A stretch of DNA of 8,596 nt from Sulfuricella sp. (GCA_030691435.1 JAUYEK010000209.1:1-8596); one strand, 5' to 3'. Numbered from the stretch's first letter, positions 1 through 7,952 are shown. Translations and numbers: made by a program. Notes: a model not told the origin generated them from the sequence alone.

Positions 1-1483
<1,483 letters not shown>

Positions 1484-1527
1484 AACATTCTGTTCCAGCA
1501 AAGGATTTCATTGCAAAAAAGTGCTAA

Positions 1528-1558
1528 ATTATATACTATTTTTGGGCGGTTTGGTCAC
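1528..1558 (-). promoter_or_regulatory. Candidate internal promoter for rpoD
   Basis: On the minus strand, a perfect TATAAT lies at 1528-1533 in the 52-base dnaG-rpoD gap. The -35 is poor: GTGACC (1553-1558, 19-base spacer, 4 of 6) or TGACCA (1552-1557, 18-base spacer, 3 of 6). Transcription would start near 1521, giving a leader of about 38 bases before rpoD. In E. coli rpoD also has internal promoters near or inside dnaG, so a separate promoter here fits the family pattern. The position is AT-rich, so chance is possible. Confidence 0.4.
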
Positions 1559-3293
1559 TATTTGTCGAAGCGGAGCCACCCTGCAGCAAGCGCTGCAACT
1601 CCTGCTTCTCTTCCGGGGACAGCCCCTGCACACTGGAAAGTGCAAGCAGCGATTCGACCCGCCGCTGCCTACCCGATTTTTTCAACTGCTCCAGCGCGCC
1701 GGCGAACTCCTCCGCCACTTCGAATTCCTCGTCCCACTGGAGAATTTCGCCCGACACCTCGCTCAACAAAACCTCGTGAGGCGTGCCATGAAAACGCTCC
1801 AATACGGCTGACGTCGTCGTTGGCTGTGAATGGCTGTCGGCGACGAGACCAAGCAGTGCCGACAAGGTCTTCAGCTCTTCCGATCCCTCATCCAACAGGC
1901 TCATATTGAAGCCCGCCCCCAGTTCGGGCTGGACAAGCAGCAACTGCAGCAGCTTTCTGGCCAGCGAGGGCGGCTTGCGGGAAGGCCGCGACCGCGTAGC
2001 AGCAGGTTTTACCGTCGATTTGACCGGGATCAGTCCCTCCAGTTCATTCCGCGAAACACCCGCCAATTCCGCCAGGCGCTGCTGCAGCATCAGACGCAAC
2101 GCCGGTGCAGCCACCTGTTGCGCCAGGGGCTGCGCCAGCTTGAGAAAGTGCGCCCGCCCTTCCATGGTTTGCATGTCCACACCGGCGGCCAGTTCACGCA
2201 GAAGAAACTCCGACATCGGCATCGCACTTTCGAGCAACGCCTCGAATGCCGCCTTCCCTTCCTTGCGGATGTAGCTGTCGGGATCCTCGCCCTGAGGCAG
2301 AAACAGGAACTTGATGCTTTTTTCGTCGCTAACCAGCGCCAGGCTGTTTTCCAGGGCGCGCCACGCCGCCTTGCGCCCCGCCGTGTCGCCGTCGAAGCAG
2401 AACACTACGTTATCGGTTTGCCGCAACAATTTTTGCACATGCACCGGCGTAGTCGCGGTACCCAGCGTCGCCACCGCATATTCGACGCCGTGTTGCGCCA
2501 GCGCCACCACGTCCATGTAGCCTTCCACCACGATCACCTTGCCGGCGGCGCGGATCGCCTGGCGCGCCTGGAACAGGCCGTACAGCTCGCGACCTTTCTC
2601 GAACAGCGGCGTTTCCGGAGAATTCAGGTACTTGGGCTCCCCCGTTTCCAGCACCCGTCCGCCGAAACCGATCACCGCGCCCTTCTGGTTGAGGATGGGA
2701 AACATGATACGGTCGCGGAAACGGTCGTAGCGTTTACCTTCGCCCTCGATCACCAGCCCCGCCTGCACCAAAGTCTTTGCTTGGTAATCGGAAAAAACCA
2801 TGGCGAGGTTTTGCCAGCCTCCCGGCGCATACCCGACGCCGAAACGCGCCGCGATTTCACCGGAAAGACCACGCTTTTTCAGGTAAGCGATCGCCACTTC
2901 CGAGCGCTTCAGTTCATCGCGGTAATAATGAGTCGCATGCTGCATGGCCTCGGACAGAGCGTCAAAATCTCCCCCTGTCTTGTGCTCGTATCGCCCGGAT
3001 TCCTCTTTCGGCACCGTCAGGCCGGCGCTTCTGGCCAAATCCTCCACCGCCTCGACGAAGCCCAGACCCTGATGCTCCATGACAAAACCGATGGCGCTGC
3101 CATGCGCGCCGCAACCGAAGCAATGGTAAAACTGTTTGGTGGGACTAACCGAAAAAGAAGGGGATTTTTCGCTGTGGAACGGGCAGCAGGCAACGTAGTT
3201 CGCGCCCGCCTTCTTGAGCGGGACATAGCGGTCCACCACATCGACGATATCCAGGCGATTGAGAAGATCCTGGACGAAGGACTGCGGAATCAT
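1536..3293 (-). CDS. dnaG: DNA primase DnaG
   Basis: Primase that makes RNA primers for replication and works at the fork with DnaB helicase. The protein has 585 residues, the usual length. Domains in order: N-terminal CHC2 zinc-binding domain with C37, H40, C58 and C61 (CPFH and CFGC motifs, matching E. coli C40/H43/C61/C64); RNA polymerase domain with the Toprim core, catalytic glutamate in VEGYMD (E257) and the acidic pair in FDGD (D301, D303), plus the basic patch before it; a C-terminal helical domain (about 440-585) expected to bind DnaB, with a low-complexity Ser/Pro/Arg linker near 425-445. Start ATG 3293 is fixed by an in-frame TAG four codons upstream; AGGGG lies three bases before the ATG, closer than usual. 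Third gene of the operon, 101 bases after yqeY and 52 bases before rpoD. Confidence 0.98.
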   Translation of the reverse strand: MIPQSFVQDLLNRLDIVDVVDRYVPLKKAGANYVACCPFHSEKSPSFSVSPTKQFYHCFGCGAHGSAIGFVMEHQGLGFVEAVEDLARSAGLTVPKEESGRYEHKTGGDFDALSEAMQHATHYYRDELKRSEVAIAYLKKRGLSGEIAARFGVGYAPGGWQNLAMVFSDYQAKTLVQAGLVIEGEGKRYDRFRDRIMFPILNQKGAVIGFGGRVLETGEPKYLNSPETPLFEKGRELYGLFQARQAIRAAGKVIVVEGYMDVVALAQHGVEYAVATLGTATTPVHVQKLLRQTDNVVFCFDGDTAGRKAAWRALENSLALVSDEKSIKFLFLPQGEDPDSYIRKEGKAAFEALLESAMPMSEFLLRELAAGVDMQTMEGRAHFLKLAQPLAQQVAAPALRLMLQQRLAELAGVSRNELEGLIPVKSTVKPAATRSRPSRKPPSLARKLLQLLLVQPELGAGFNMSLLDEGSEELKTLSALLGLVADSHSQPTTTSAVLERFHGTPHEVLLSEVSGEILQWDEEFEVAEEFAGALEQLKKSGRQRRVESLLALSSVQGLSPEEKQELQRLLQGGSASTNSDQTAQK

Positions 3294-3330
3294 GAACCCC
3301 CTGCTAAAGCATCATGCCGAAACGACACCG

Positions 3331-3347
3331 CCCGTCATTGATACGGG
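3331..3347 (-). other. Small stem-loop in the yqeY-dnaG gap
   Basis: The 101-base gap between yqeY and dnaG (3294-3394) contains CCCGT/ACGGG arms (3331-3335 and 3343-3347) around a 7-base loop. No T-run follows on the minus strand, so this is not a standard intrinsic terminator. E. coli has a partial terminator in the corresponding rpsU-dnaG gap, which lowers dnaG expression; whether this weak 5-bp stem plays a similar part is speculation. The gap also carries two copies of GAAACGACA (3319 and 3353, plus-strand sense), probably by chance. Confidence 0.2.
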
Positions 3348-3394
3348 AATCGGAAACGACAGTCGGACTGGGTGAAGCTTTGGAGATGAAACGC

Positions 3395-3841
3395 TTAGCC
3401 GCCCAGCTTGGCTTTGATCAGGGCGGACACCTTGCCCATATCGGCACGTCCGGCCATTTGCGGCTTGACGATCGCCATGACCTTGCCCATGTCCTTCACG
3501 CCGACCGCCCCGGAGGAAACAATCGCGGCAACAACCAGCGCCTCGGCCTCGGCGTCCGTCAGGGGCTGCGGCATATAACCCTGCAGCACCGACACCTCGA
3601 ACTTCTCGGTGTCGGCCAGATCCTGCCGTCCGGCGGCTTCGAACTGGGCAATGGAGTCGCGCCGCTGCTTGAGCATTTTCTCGATCGCCGCGATCACCTG
3701 ATCATCGGAAAGCTCGATCCGCTCGTCCACCTCGCGCTGCTTGATCGCGGCCATGAGCAGCCGGATCGCCGAAAGACGTGACACATCCTTGGCACGCATC
3801 GCCGATTTCATATCCTCGGCAATTTGAAGCCTGAGACTCAT
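3395..3841 (-). CDS. yqeY: GatB/YqeY family protein
   Basis: Small cytoplasmic protein of 148 residues, the usual length of the YqeY family, whose fold resembles the C-terminal tail domain of the GatB amidotransferase subunit. It is mostly helical, with recognisable family segments: the N-terminal DMKSAMRAKD, RLSAIRLLMAAIKQREVD, the middle YMPQPL, and the C-terminal DMGKVMAIVKPQMAGRADM followed by VSALIKAKL. The exact cellular role is not established; a link to tRNA or translation is inferred from the GatB relationship and from its place between rpsU and dnaG. ATG 3841 is taken as the start since it lies four bases after the rpsU stop and gives the normal N-terminus; an in-frame ATG further upstream (3961) would run through rpsU in another frame. 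No ribosome site is visible, so translation is probably coupled to rpsU. Confidence 0.95.
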   Translation of the reverse strand: MSLRLQIAEDMKSAMRAKDVSRLSAIRLLMAAIKQREVDERIELSDDQVIAAIEKMLKQRRDSIAQFEAAGRQDLADTEKFEVSVLQGYMPQPLTDAEAEALVVAAIVSSGAVGVKDMGKVMAIVKPQMAGRADMGKVSALIKAKLGG

Positions 3842-3845
3842 TGAA

Positions 3846-4058
3846 TCAATAGAGCTTGGGGGGGAGCATCTGGCTGCGCAGGCGCTTGAAGTGGCGCTTG
3901 ACGGCAGCAGCCATCTTGCGTTTACGCTCGGCAGTGGGCTTCTCGTAAAACTCGCGGGCACGCAGTTCGGTCAGCAGACCGGTTTTTTCCACAGCACGTT
4001 TGAAGCGGCGCAGGGCTACGTCGAACGGCTCATTTTCTTTGACACGTACACTCGGCAT
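3846..4058 (-). CDS. rpsU: 30S ribosomal protein S21
   Basis: Small, very basic ribosomal protein of the 30S subunit, involved in initiation on mRNA. The protein has 70 residues (E. coli 71) and carries the family core [14 protein letters not shown], then [14 protein letters not shown] and a basic tail ending KLY. First gene of the rpsU-yqeY-dnaG-rpoD operon; the promoter at 4107-4134 fires into it. GAAGG (4068-4072) lies 9 bases before ATG 4058 and is a good ribosome site. The stop TGA is four bases before the yqeY ATG, so the two genes are likely coupled. The gene is divergent from tsaD, as in many proteobacteria. Confidence 0.98.
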   Translation of the reverse strand: MPSVRVKENEPFDVALRRFKRAVEKTGLLTELRAREFYEKPTAERKRKMAAAVKRHFKRLRSQMLPPKLY

Positions 4059-4106
4059 GAGTAAATACCTTCTAAATTTAGTAGTAAATTTTGGAGCAAG
4101 TCGGCG

Positions 4107-4134
4107 ATTATATCGGCTAAATTACCTTTTTCAA
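4107..4134 (-). promoter_or_regulatory. Main promoter of the rpsU-yqeY-dnaG-rpoD operon
   Basis: On the minus strand, TTGAAA (4129-4134) is followed by a 16-base spacer and a perfect TATAAT (4107-4112): 11 of 12 consensus bases for sigma70. The start would be near 4100, leaving a leader of about 42 bases before rpsU. The leader holds the 10-base palindrome CTAAATTTAG (4072-4081), whose end touches the rpsU ribosome site. Promoter called by eye. Confidence 0.8.
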
Positions 4135-4141
4135 AGCCAAA

Positions 4142-4170
4142 TTTACCGTTGGCCGCAAAACCGCTATGAT
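4142..4170 (+). promoter_or_regulatory. Candidate tsaD promoter, very close to the start codon
   Basis: TTTACC (4142-4147, 4 of 6), a 17-base spacer and TATGAT (4165-4170, 5 of 6). The -10 ends only nine bases before the tsaD ATG (4180), so transcription would begin within about five bases of the ATG. The -35 lies seven bases from the -35 of the divergent rpsU promoter, so the two polymerase sites would overlap or crowd each other. An inverted repeat GGCCGC (4151-4156) / GCGGCC (4172-4177) brackets the -10. Confidence 0.55.
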
Positions 4171-4179
4171 GGCGGCCTT

Positions 4180-5184
4180 ATGTTAGTCCTTGGAATCGAA
4201 TCCTCCTGCGATGAAACCGGCGTTGCTCTGTACCATACGGAGCGCGGTTTGCTCGCCCATGCGCTGCACTCACAGGTGGCGATGCACGCCGAATATGGCG
4301 GGGTAGTACCGGAACTCGCTTCACGCGATCACATCCGGCGTGTACTGCCGCTGACCAGACAAATCCTGCAAGAGGCGGATTGCACGCTGGACGATATCGA
4401 GGCCATCGCCTACACCGAGGGCCCTGGACTGGCCGGTGCGCTGCTGGTCGGCGCCAGCATTGCCGCCGCGCTCGGATTCGCGCTCAAGGTGCCGGTCATC
4501 GGCATCCACCATCTCGAAGGCCACCTGCTCGCGCCATTGCTCGAACCCAATCCGCCCGCCTTTCCATTCGTCGCCCTGCTGGTTTCCGGCGGCCACAGCC
4601 AACTGATGAAAGTTGCCGACATCGGCGCCTACGAAACCCTGGGGGAAACCCTGGACGATGCCGCCGGCGAAGCCTTCGACAAGACCGCCAAGCTGCTCGG
4701 ACTGGGCTATCCGGGCGGACCGGAGCTATCCAAACGGGCCGAGCAGGGCGTGCCGGGGCGTTTCAAGCTGCCACGGCCGATGATCAACAGCGGCGACCTT
4801 AATTTCAGCTTCAGCGGCCTGAAGACTGCGGTATTGACCCTGGCCAGGCAGCAGACACTGGACGACCAGACCGTGAACGACATCGCCCGCGCCTTTCAGG
4901 ATGCCCTCGTCGAGGTGCTCGCCGCCAAATCTCTGGCTGCACTGAGCCAGAGCGGACTGGACCGGCTGGTCGTGGCCGGCGGAGTGGGCGCCAACCGGCA
5001 GCTGCGCGAACAGCTTTCGGCGCTAGCTGCCCGCCGGGGCTTTGAGGTGTTTTATCCGAAACTCGAATTCTGCACCGACAACGGCGCCATGATTGCCTTT
5101 GCCGGCGCGATGAGGCTCAAGCTTACTCCCGCCAAGGGCTGGAAGTTCAACGTGCGGCCAAGGTGGGATCTGGCGGCTATTTAA
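4180..5184 (+). CDS. tsaD: tRNA N6-adenosine threonylcarbamoyltransferase TsaD
   Basis: Transfers the threonylcarbamoyl group to A37 of ANN-decoding tRNAs (t6A), acting with TsaB, TsaE and the TsaC product; essential or nearly so in many bacteria. The protein has 334 residues (E. coli 337). Seen motifs: N-terminal [13 protein letters not shown], the metal-binding HHLEGH with H111 and H115, the SGGHS phosphate loop (136-140), the [13 protein letters not shown] segment (265-277) and D300 in CTDNGAM; all three metal ligands share the E. coli numbering. Start ATG 4180 gives the standard [10 protein letters not shown]-terminus; the open frame extends upstream across rpsU but those residues do not belong to the family. 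No clear ribosome site precedes the ATG. The stop overlaps by 8 bases the stop end of the convergent membrane protein gene, leaving no room for a normal terminator. Confidence 0.98.
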   Translation: MLVLGIESSCDETGVALYHTERGLLAHALHSQVAMHAEYGGVVPELASRDHIRRVLPLTRQILQEADCTLDDIEAIAYTEGPGLAGALLVGASIAAALGFALKVPVIGIHHLEGHLLAPLLEPNPPAFPFVALLVSGGHSQLMKVADIGAYETLGETLDDAAGEAFDKTAKLLGLGYPGGPELSKRAEQGVPGRFKLPRPMINSGDLNFSFSGLKTAVLTLARQQTLDDQTVNDIARAFQDALVEVLAAKSLAALSQSGLDRLVVAGGVGANRQLREQLSALAARRGFEVFYPKLEFCTDNGAMIAFAGAMRLKLTPAKGWKFNVRPRWDLAAI

Positions 5185-5971
5185 CCCCGCGCAATCCGCT
5201 CACCCAGCGGATCAAGGATTCATTGCCGATCATCCGAGTCACCTCCAGCGGAAAAAACAGCAGCGCATAGAATGCAATCAGGATCAGGATCAACAGCACG
5301 TGGCCAAACACGCTTTCAGGCCGTAGCACCCCCCAGTATTTCATGGCGAGGAACACCAGATCCTTCTTGTGCTCCGACATGCTGCGGTATTTCAGCACCA
5401 GCTTGACCAGCAGATAGACGGCGTAGCCGCCGCTAAGCGACAGGAACACCACGCGAAACAGGCTGTACATGTCCATGCCGCCGAGCAGGGCGCGGTGATA
5501 CATCAGCGAAAGCCCCCCCATGACGACCGAAGCGACCACCGCAATCAGGATGTTGGCGATCAGGCGCCGCCGTTCGCGAGCCAGATCCTGCTGGCGCTGG
5601 ATGAAGAAGTTGTCCACCTCGCGCTTCAGATATTCGACCCGATCCTGCACCAAGGCGGTGATTTCCGCTTTCATCACGCCCACACGTGCATCGACAGTGG
5701 CGCCGAGCTTCTCTGCGGCGTAGTCCACCAGCTCGATCACGTCGCCCTTGGTGAACTGGCGCTGGCTGTGCAATTCGGCGGAAATCTTGTCGAGCTTGCT
5801 ATCAACCTCCCGGCTCGCGCCCAATACCGCCTCACGCAGTTCGCCGCTGGCCTCCTTCACCCCGCCCTGGACAACGCCATTCAACCTCTCCGCAGCCTGC
5901 TCGATGGCCGTGCGGGAAACCTGTTCCAGGCTTTCCCTTGCGTAATCCATTTCCTTTTCGAACCAGGCCAC
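5177..5971 (-). CDS. Unknown coiled-coil membrane protein
   Basis: I do not recognise the family. From GTG 5971 the protein has 264 residues: no signal peptide, then a long charged region (about 5-135) rich in Glu, Lys, Arg and Ala with heptad-like spacing, as in a coiled coil; a basic RERRR cluster (132-136); then three hydrophobic segments at about 138-158, 171-193 and 223-243, with a charged [11 protein letters not shown] loop between the last two; and a short tail ending GLRGVK. The basic cluster before the first segment suggests the coiled part lies in the cytoplasm. GTG 5971 is preferred because GGAGG (5979-5983) lies exactly 7 bases upstream, while ATG 5977 is only 1 base from it; residues further upstream come from the REP region. 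It lies downstream of plsY on the same strand, across a 154-base gap, and overlaps tsaD at its 3' end. Confidence 0.85.
   Translation of the reverse strand: MAWFEKEMDYARESLEQVSRTAIEQAAERLNGVVQGGVKEASGELREAVLGASREVDSKLDKISAELHSQRQFTKGDVIELVDYAAEKLGATVDARVGVMKAEITALVQDRVEYLKREVDNFFIQRQQDLARERRRLIANILIAVVASVVMGGLSLMYHRALLGGMDMYSLFRVVFLSLSGGYAVYLLVKLVLKYRSMSEHKKDLVFLAMKYWGVLRPESVFGHVLLILILIAFYALLFFPLEVTRMIGNESLIRWVSGLRGVK
5194..5212. other. Perfect 7-bp inverted repeat just after tsaD
   Basis: ATCCGCT (5194-5200) and AGCGGAT (5206-5212) form a perfect stem with a 5-base loop, starting 10 bases after the tsaD stop, inside the last codons of the convergent gene. No T-run follows on the plus strand. 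It could protect the tsaD 3' end or assist termination, but may only reflect coding sequence. Confidence 0.3.
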
Positions 5972-6017
5972 AGCCATACCTCCCGCGTTTTTAACCAAGT
6001 AGAGCCAAAACACCGCT

Positions 6018-6078
6018 GTGGGAGCGGCGCCCGCGCCGCGATTTGCATCCGCATTCGCGCCGAGGGCGGCGCTCCTAC
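6018..6078. repeat. Inverted REP pair (REPIN-like)
   Basis: Two REP-like units in inverted order. The left unit begins GTGGGAGC (6018-6025), and its core is a hairpin with arms GCGGCGC (6024-6030) and GCGCCGC (6033-6039). The right unit, read on the minus strand, begins GTAGGAGC (6078-6071) and has arms GCGCCG/CGGCGC (6057-6062 and 6067-6072) around a 4-base loop. The GTGG/GTAG foot followed by an imperfect palindrome, and two units facing each other, are the marks of REP sequences and REPINs that are spread by RAYT (REP-associated tyrosine) transposases. No RAYT gene is in this window. It lies between plsY and the membrane protein gene and may shape the transcript between them. Confidence 0.75.
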
Positions 6079-6115
6079 ACATGCATGAGCATTCCAATGG
6101 ACAGCCTTACTTGTA

Positions 6116-6121
6116 ATTATA
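6116..6121 (-). promoter_or_regulatory. Perfect -10 hexamer upstream of the membrane protein gene
   Basis: TATAAT on the minus strand five bases beyond the plsY stop. No acceptable -35 is present at 16-18 bases. If active, the transcript would start near 6109 and run through the REP pair into the gene starting at 5971. Weak candidate. Confidence 0.2.
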
Positions 6122-6125
6122 GAGC

Positions 6126-6749
6126 TTACTGCGGCGGTGCATCGCCAGGCTGGGTCTTGCCGATCGCATGTTCCTTGCCGGAAAGCAGGTTCTGGATATT
6201 GCTCTTGTGCCGCCACATCAGGAGCAGCGACACCGCCGCCACCGCCGCCACCAGCACGCCGGATTTCAACCACAACCAGCCGTAAAACGGCGTGAACGCC
6301 GCCGCGATCAAAGCCGCCAAAGAAGAAATTCGAAACATGTAGGCAGCCAGCAACCAGGTTGCCAAGGCAGCAAGCCCCAGCCAGGGATTAAGCGCCAGCA
6401 GGATGCCCAACACCGTGGCCACGCCCTTGCCGCCGTGGAAGCCGAAAAAAACCGGGTAGACATGGCCGAGGAACACCGCTATTGCCGATGCGGCGACGAC
6501 GGTCTCGTCCAGGCCGTAGGCGGGCGCCAGGTGCTGCGCTAGAAAAACCGCCAGCCAGCCCTTGGCGCCATCGCCCAGCAAAGTCACCGCGGCGGCCAGT
6601 TTTTTTCCGGTGCGCAACACATTGGTCGCGCCCGGATTTTTCGAGCCGAAGGTGCGCGGGTCGGGCAATCCGAACACCTTGCTGGTGAGCACGGCAAAGG
6701 AAACCGAGCCGATCAGGTAAGCCGCGAGGATGAAAATTACCGTATTCAT
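6126..6749 (-). CDS. plsY: Acyl-phosphate:glycerol-3-phosphate acyltransferase PlsY
   Basis: Inner-membrane enzyme that moves an acyl chain from acyl-phosphate (made by PlsX) to position 1 of glycerol-3-phosphate, the first step of phospholipid synthesis. The protein has 207 residues (E. coli about 205), hydrophobic throughout. Three conserved motifs are present: GSKNPGATNVLRTGKK (35-50), GHVYPVFFGFHGGKGVAT (95-112) and RHKSNIQNLLSGKE (180-193); D60 in LLGDGAKGW is also as expected. N-terminus MNTVIFILAAYLIGS is typical and supports ATG 6749, although only a weak ribosome site (AGTGA) is visible. It is divergent from folB across 61 bases. Proximity to tsaD and folB is common in proteobacteria. 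Confidence 0.97.
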   Translation of the reverse strand: MNTVIFILAAYLIGSVSFAVLTSKVFGLPDPRTFGSKNPGATNVLRTGKKLAAAVTLLGDGAKGWLAVFLAQHLAPAYGLDETVVAASAIAVFLGHVYPVFFGFHGGKGVATVLGILLALNPWLGLAALATWLLAAYMFRISSLAALIAAAFTPFYGWLWLKSGVLVAAVAAVSLLLMWRHKSNIQNLLSGKEHAIGKTQPGDAPPQ

Positions 6750-6810
6750 ATCAAATCACTTAAAATGGCCACTTTTAGATTTTACGGCAAATTGCCCGCC
6801 CGAACACCCG
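6750..6810. promoter_or_regulatory. Divergent plsY/folB promoter region
   Basis: This 61-base gap must hold the promoters of both genes if they are transcribed apart. For folB, TAAAAT at 6761-6766 (5 of 6) is the best -10, but with only a poor -35 (TTACCG, 6737-6742). For plsY, TAAAAT on the minus strand (about 6780-6785) lacks a convincing -35. No ribosome site is visible before the folB ATG. Candidate sites only. Confidence 0.3.
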
Positions 6811-7182
6811 ATGGACATCGTTTTCCTGGAAGAAATCAAGCTCGACATCGTCATCGGCATCTATGAGTGGGAGCGCAAAGTCCCGCAGACTATCCGCATC
6901 GACATCGACATCGGCCTGCCGCACAGCCGCGCCGGCGAAACCGACAGCATCGCGGACACCATCGACTACGGCGCGGTGATGGCGCGTATTCGCCAAACTG
7001 CGGCCGAACGGCACTTTTCCCTGGTGGAAGCCCTGGCGGAGCACATTGCCGCCCTGATCCGTGCCGAGTTCGGCGCGCCCTGGGTAAAAGTCTCTGTCGC
7101 CAAACTGGGCATGCTGCGCGGCGTCAAGCGTATGGGAATCGTGATTGAACGCGGGGAACGGCCATCAGCCTGGAAGCCTTAG
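6811..7182 (+). CDS. folB: Dihydroneopterin aldolase FolB
   Basis: Cytoplasmic enzyme of folate synthesis that cleaves 7,8-dihydroneopterin to 6-hydroxymethyl-7,8-dihydropterin and glycolaldehyde, and often also epimerises the substrate. The protein has 123 residues (E. coli 122). It opens MDIVFLEEIKLDIVIGIYEWE, very close to E. coli FolB. Active-site residues are in place: E21, Y53 in DTIDYG, E73 in SLVEALAE and K98 in SVAKLG; the IVIERG segment near the end is also conserved. ATG 6811 is chosen for this N-terminus; an in-frame ATG at 6730 would add 27 residues that overlap plsY and are unlike the family. No ribosome site is visible. Its 3' end overlaps the permease gene by about 19 bases in another frame, so the two are probably translated from one message. 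Confidence 0.96.
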   Translation: MDIVFLEEIKLDIVIGIYEWERKVPQTIRIDIDIGLPHSRAGETDSIADTIDYGAVMARIRQTAAERHFSLVEALAEHIAALIRAEFGAPWVKVSVAKLGMLRGVKRMGIVIERGERPSAWKP

Positions 7183-7898
7183 CGGCCGCGCTGCTGATCC
7201 TCCTTCTCGCCTACTTCATCCGCGGGATAACCGGCTTCGGCTCCGGGCTGATTGCGGTTCCATTCCTGGCGCACTTCCTGCCCCTGCAATTCGTCGTGCC
7301 GTTCGTGCTGGTGCTGGATTTTACCGCTTCCATTGCTCTCGGCGGCAAAACCCGCAAGCACATCAACTGGAATGAACTGAAACCCTTGCTGCCCTTCGGC
7401 GCGGCAGGCGTGATACTGGGCGTGACGCTGCTCATCAATATGCCCCGCGAACCGCTGCTGATCGGGCTGGGAATTTTCGTACTGATCTTCGGCGTGCGCA
7501 ACCTGCTCAACATCCATGGCGAAGCCACCATCTCGCGGCTCTGGGCCATACCGGCGGGGCTCACCGGCGGCACCGTGGGCGCACTGTTCGGCACTGGCGG
7601 CCCGCCCTACATCATCTACCTGTCCCACCGCCTGAAAGACAAGGCCGAACTGCGCGCCACCTTCTCTGGCCTGTTCACCTTCGAGGGCGGACTGCGCCTC
7701 GTCACCTTTCTCGCCACCGGCCTGCTGCTGCAAGACGGGATGTTCACCGCCCTCCTCGCCGCCCTGCCTGTCATGGCGCTCGGCCTGTATCTCGGCCACC
7801 GCGCCCACATCGGCATCTCCAGCCTGCAAATGCTCAAACTCATCGGCGTGCTGCTCATCGGCAGCGGCATCTCGCTGGTCTGGAAAGCCTGGGGGTAG
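7164..7898 (+). CDS. TauE/SafE (TSUP) family membrane permease, apparent AUC start
   Basis: Inner-membrane permease of the sulfite exporter TauE/SafE family; members move sulfite, sulfoacetate or other small anions, and the substrate here is not known. The frame is open from 7149 (after TGA 7146) to TAG 7898. The two family half-repeats are visible: YFIRGITGFGSGLIAVPFL in the first membrane segment (17-35) and GLTGGTVGALFGTGGPPY near 132-149. About seven to eight hydrophobic segments fill the 244 residues. The first canonical start codon in frame, GTG 7296, would delete the first segment and its motif. Upstream the frame has no ATG, GTG or TTG. ATC 7164 is taken as the start: GGGGA (7153-7157) lies 6 bases before it and the following SLEAL fits a family N-terminus. 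CTG 7170 is the other option. Overlaps folB. Confidence 0.85.
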   Translation: MSLEALAAALLILLLAYFIRGITGFGSGLIAVPFLAHFLPLQFVVPFVLVLDFTASIALGGKTRKHINWNELKPLLPFGAAGVILGVTLLINMPREPLLIGLGIFVLIFGVRNLLNIHGEATISRLWAIPAGLTGGTVGALFGTGGPPYIIYLSHRLKDKAELRATFSGLFTFEGGLRLVTFLATGLLLQDGMFTALLAALPVMALGLYLGHRAHIGISSLQMLKLIGVLLIGSGISLVWKAWG

Positions 7899-7942
7899 TC
7901 CGCATTCGCGCCGGGGGCGGCGCTCGAACATTCCAATGGACA
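7899..7942. repeat. Degraded copy of the right half of the REP pair, with flank
   Basis: This 44-base block matches 6048-6103 at 42 of 44 positions once a 12-base deletion (equivalent to 6075-6086) is allowed. It keeps the REP hairpin GCGCCG (7908-7913) / CGGCGC (7918-7923) but has lost the GTAG foot. The match continues past the REP into CATTCCAATGGACA. It starts one base after the permease stop codon. Confidence 0.7.
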
Positions 7943-7952
7943 ATCTGGGTTT

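Noticed and set aside
1830..3341. A 503-codon plus-strand frame opposite dnaG
   Set aside because: dnaG on the other strand has all zinc and Toprim motifs; the antisense product is rich in His, Arg and Gln, typical of a shadow frame.
7147..7182. Programmed frameshift fusing FolB to the permease
   Set aside because: No slippery heptamer in the overlap; the GGGGAA stretch is in the wrong register for -1 slippage and fits better as a ribosome site.
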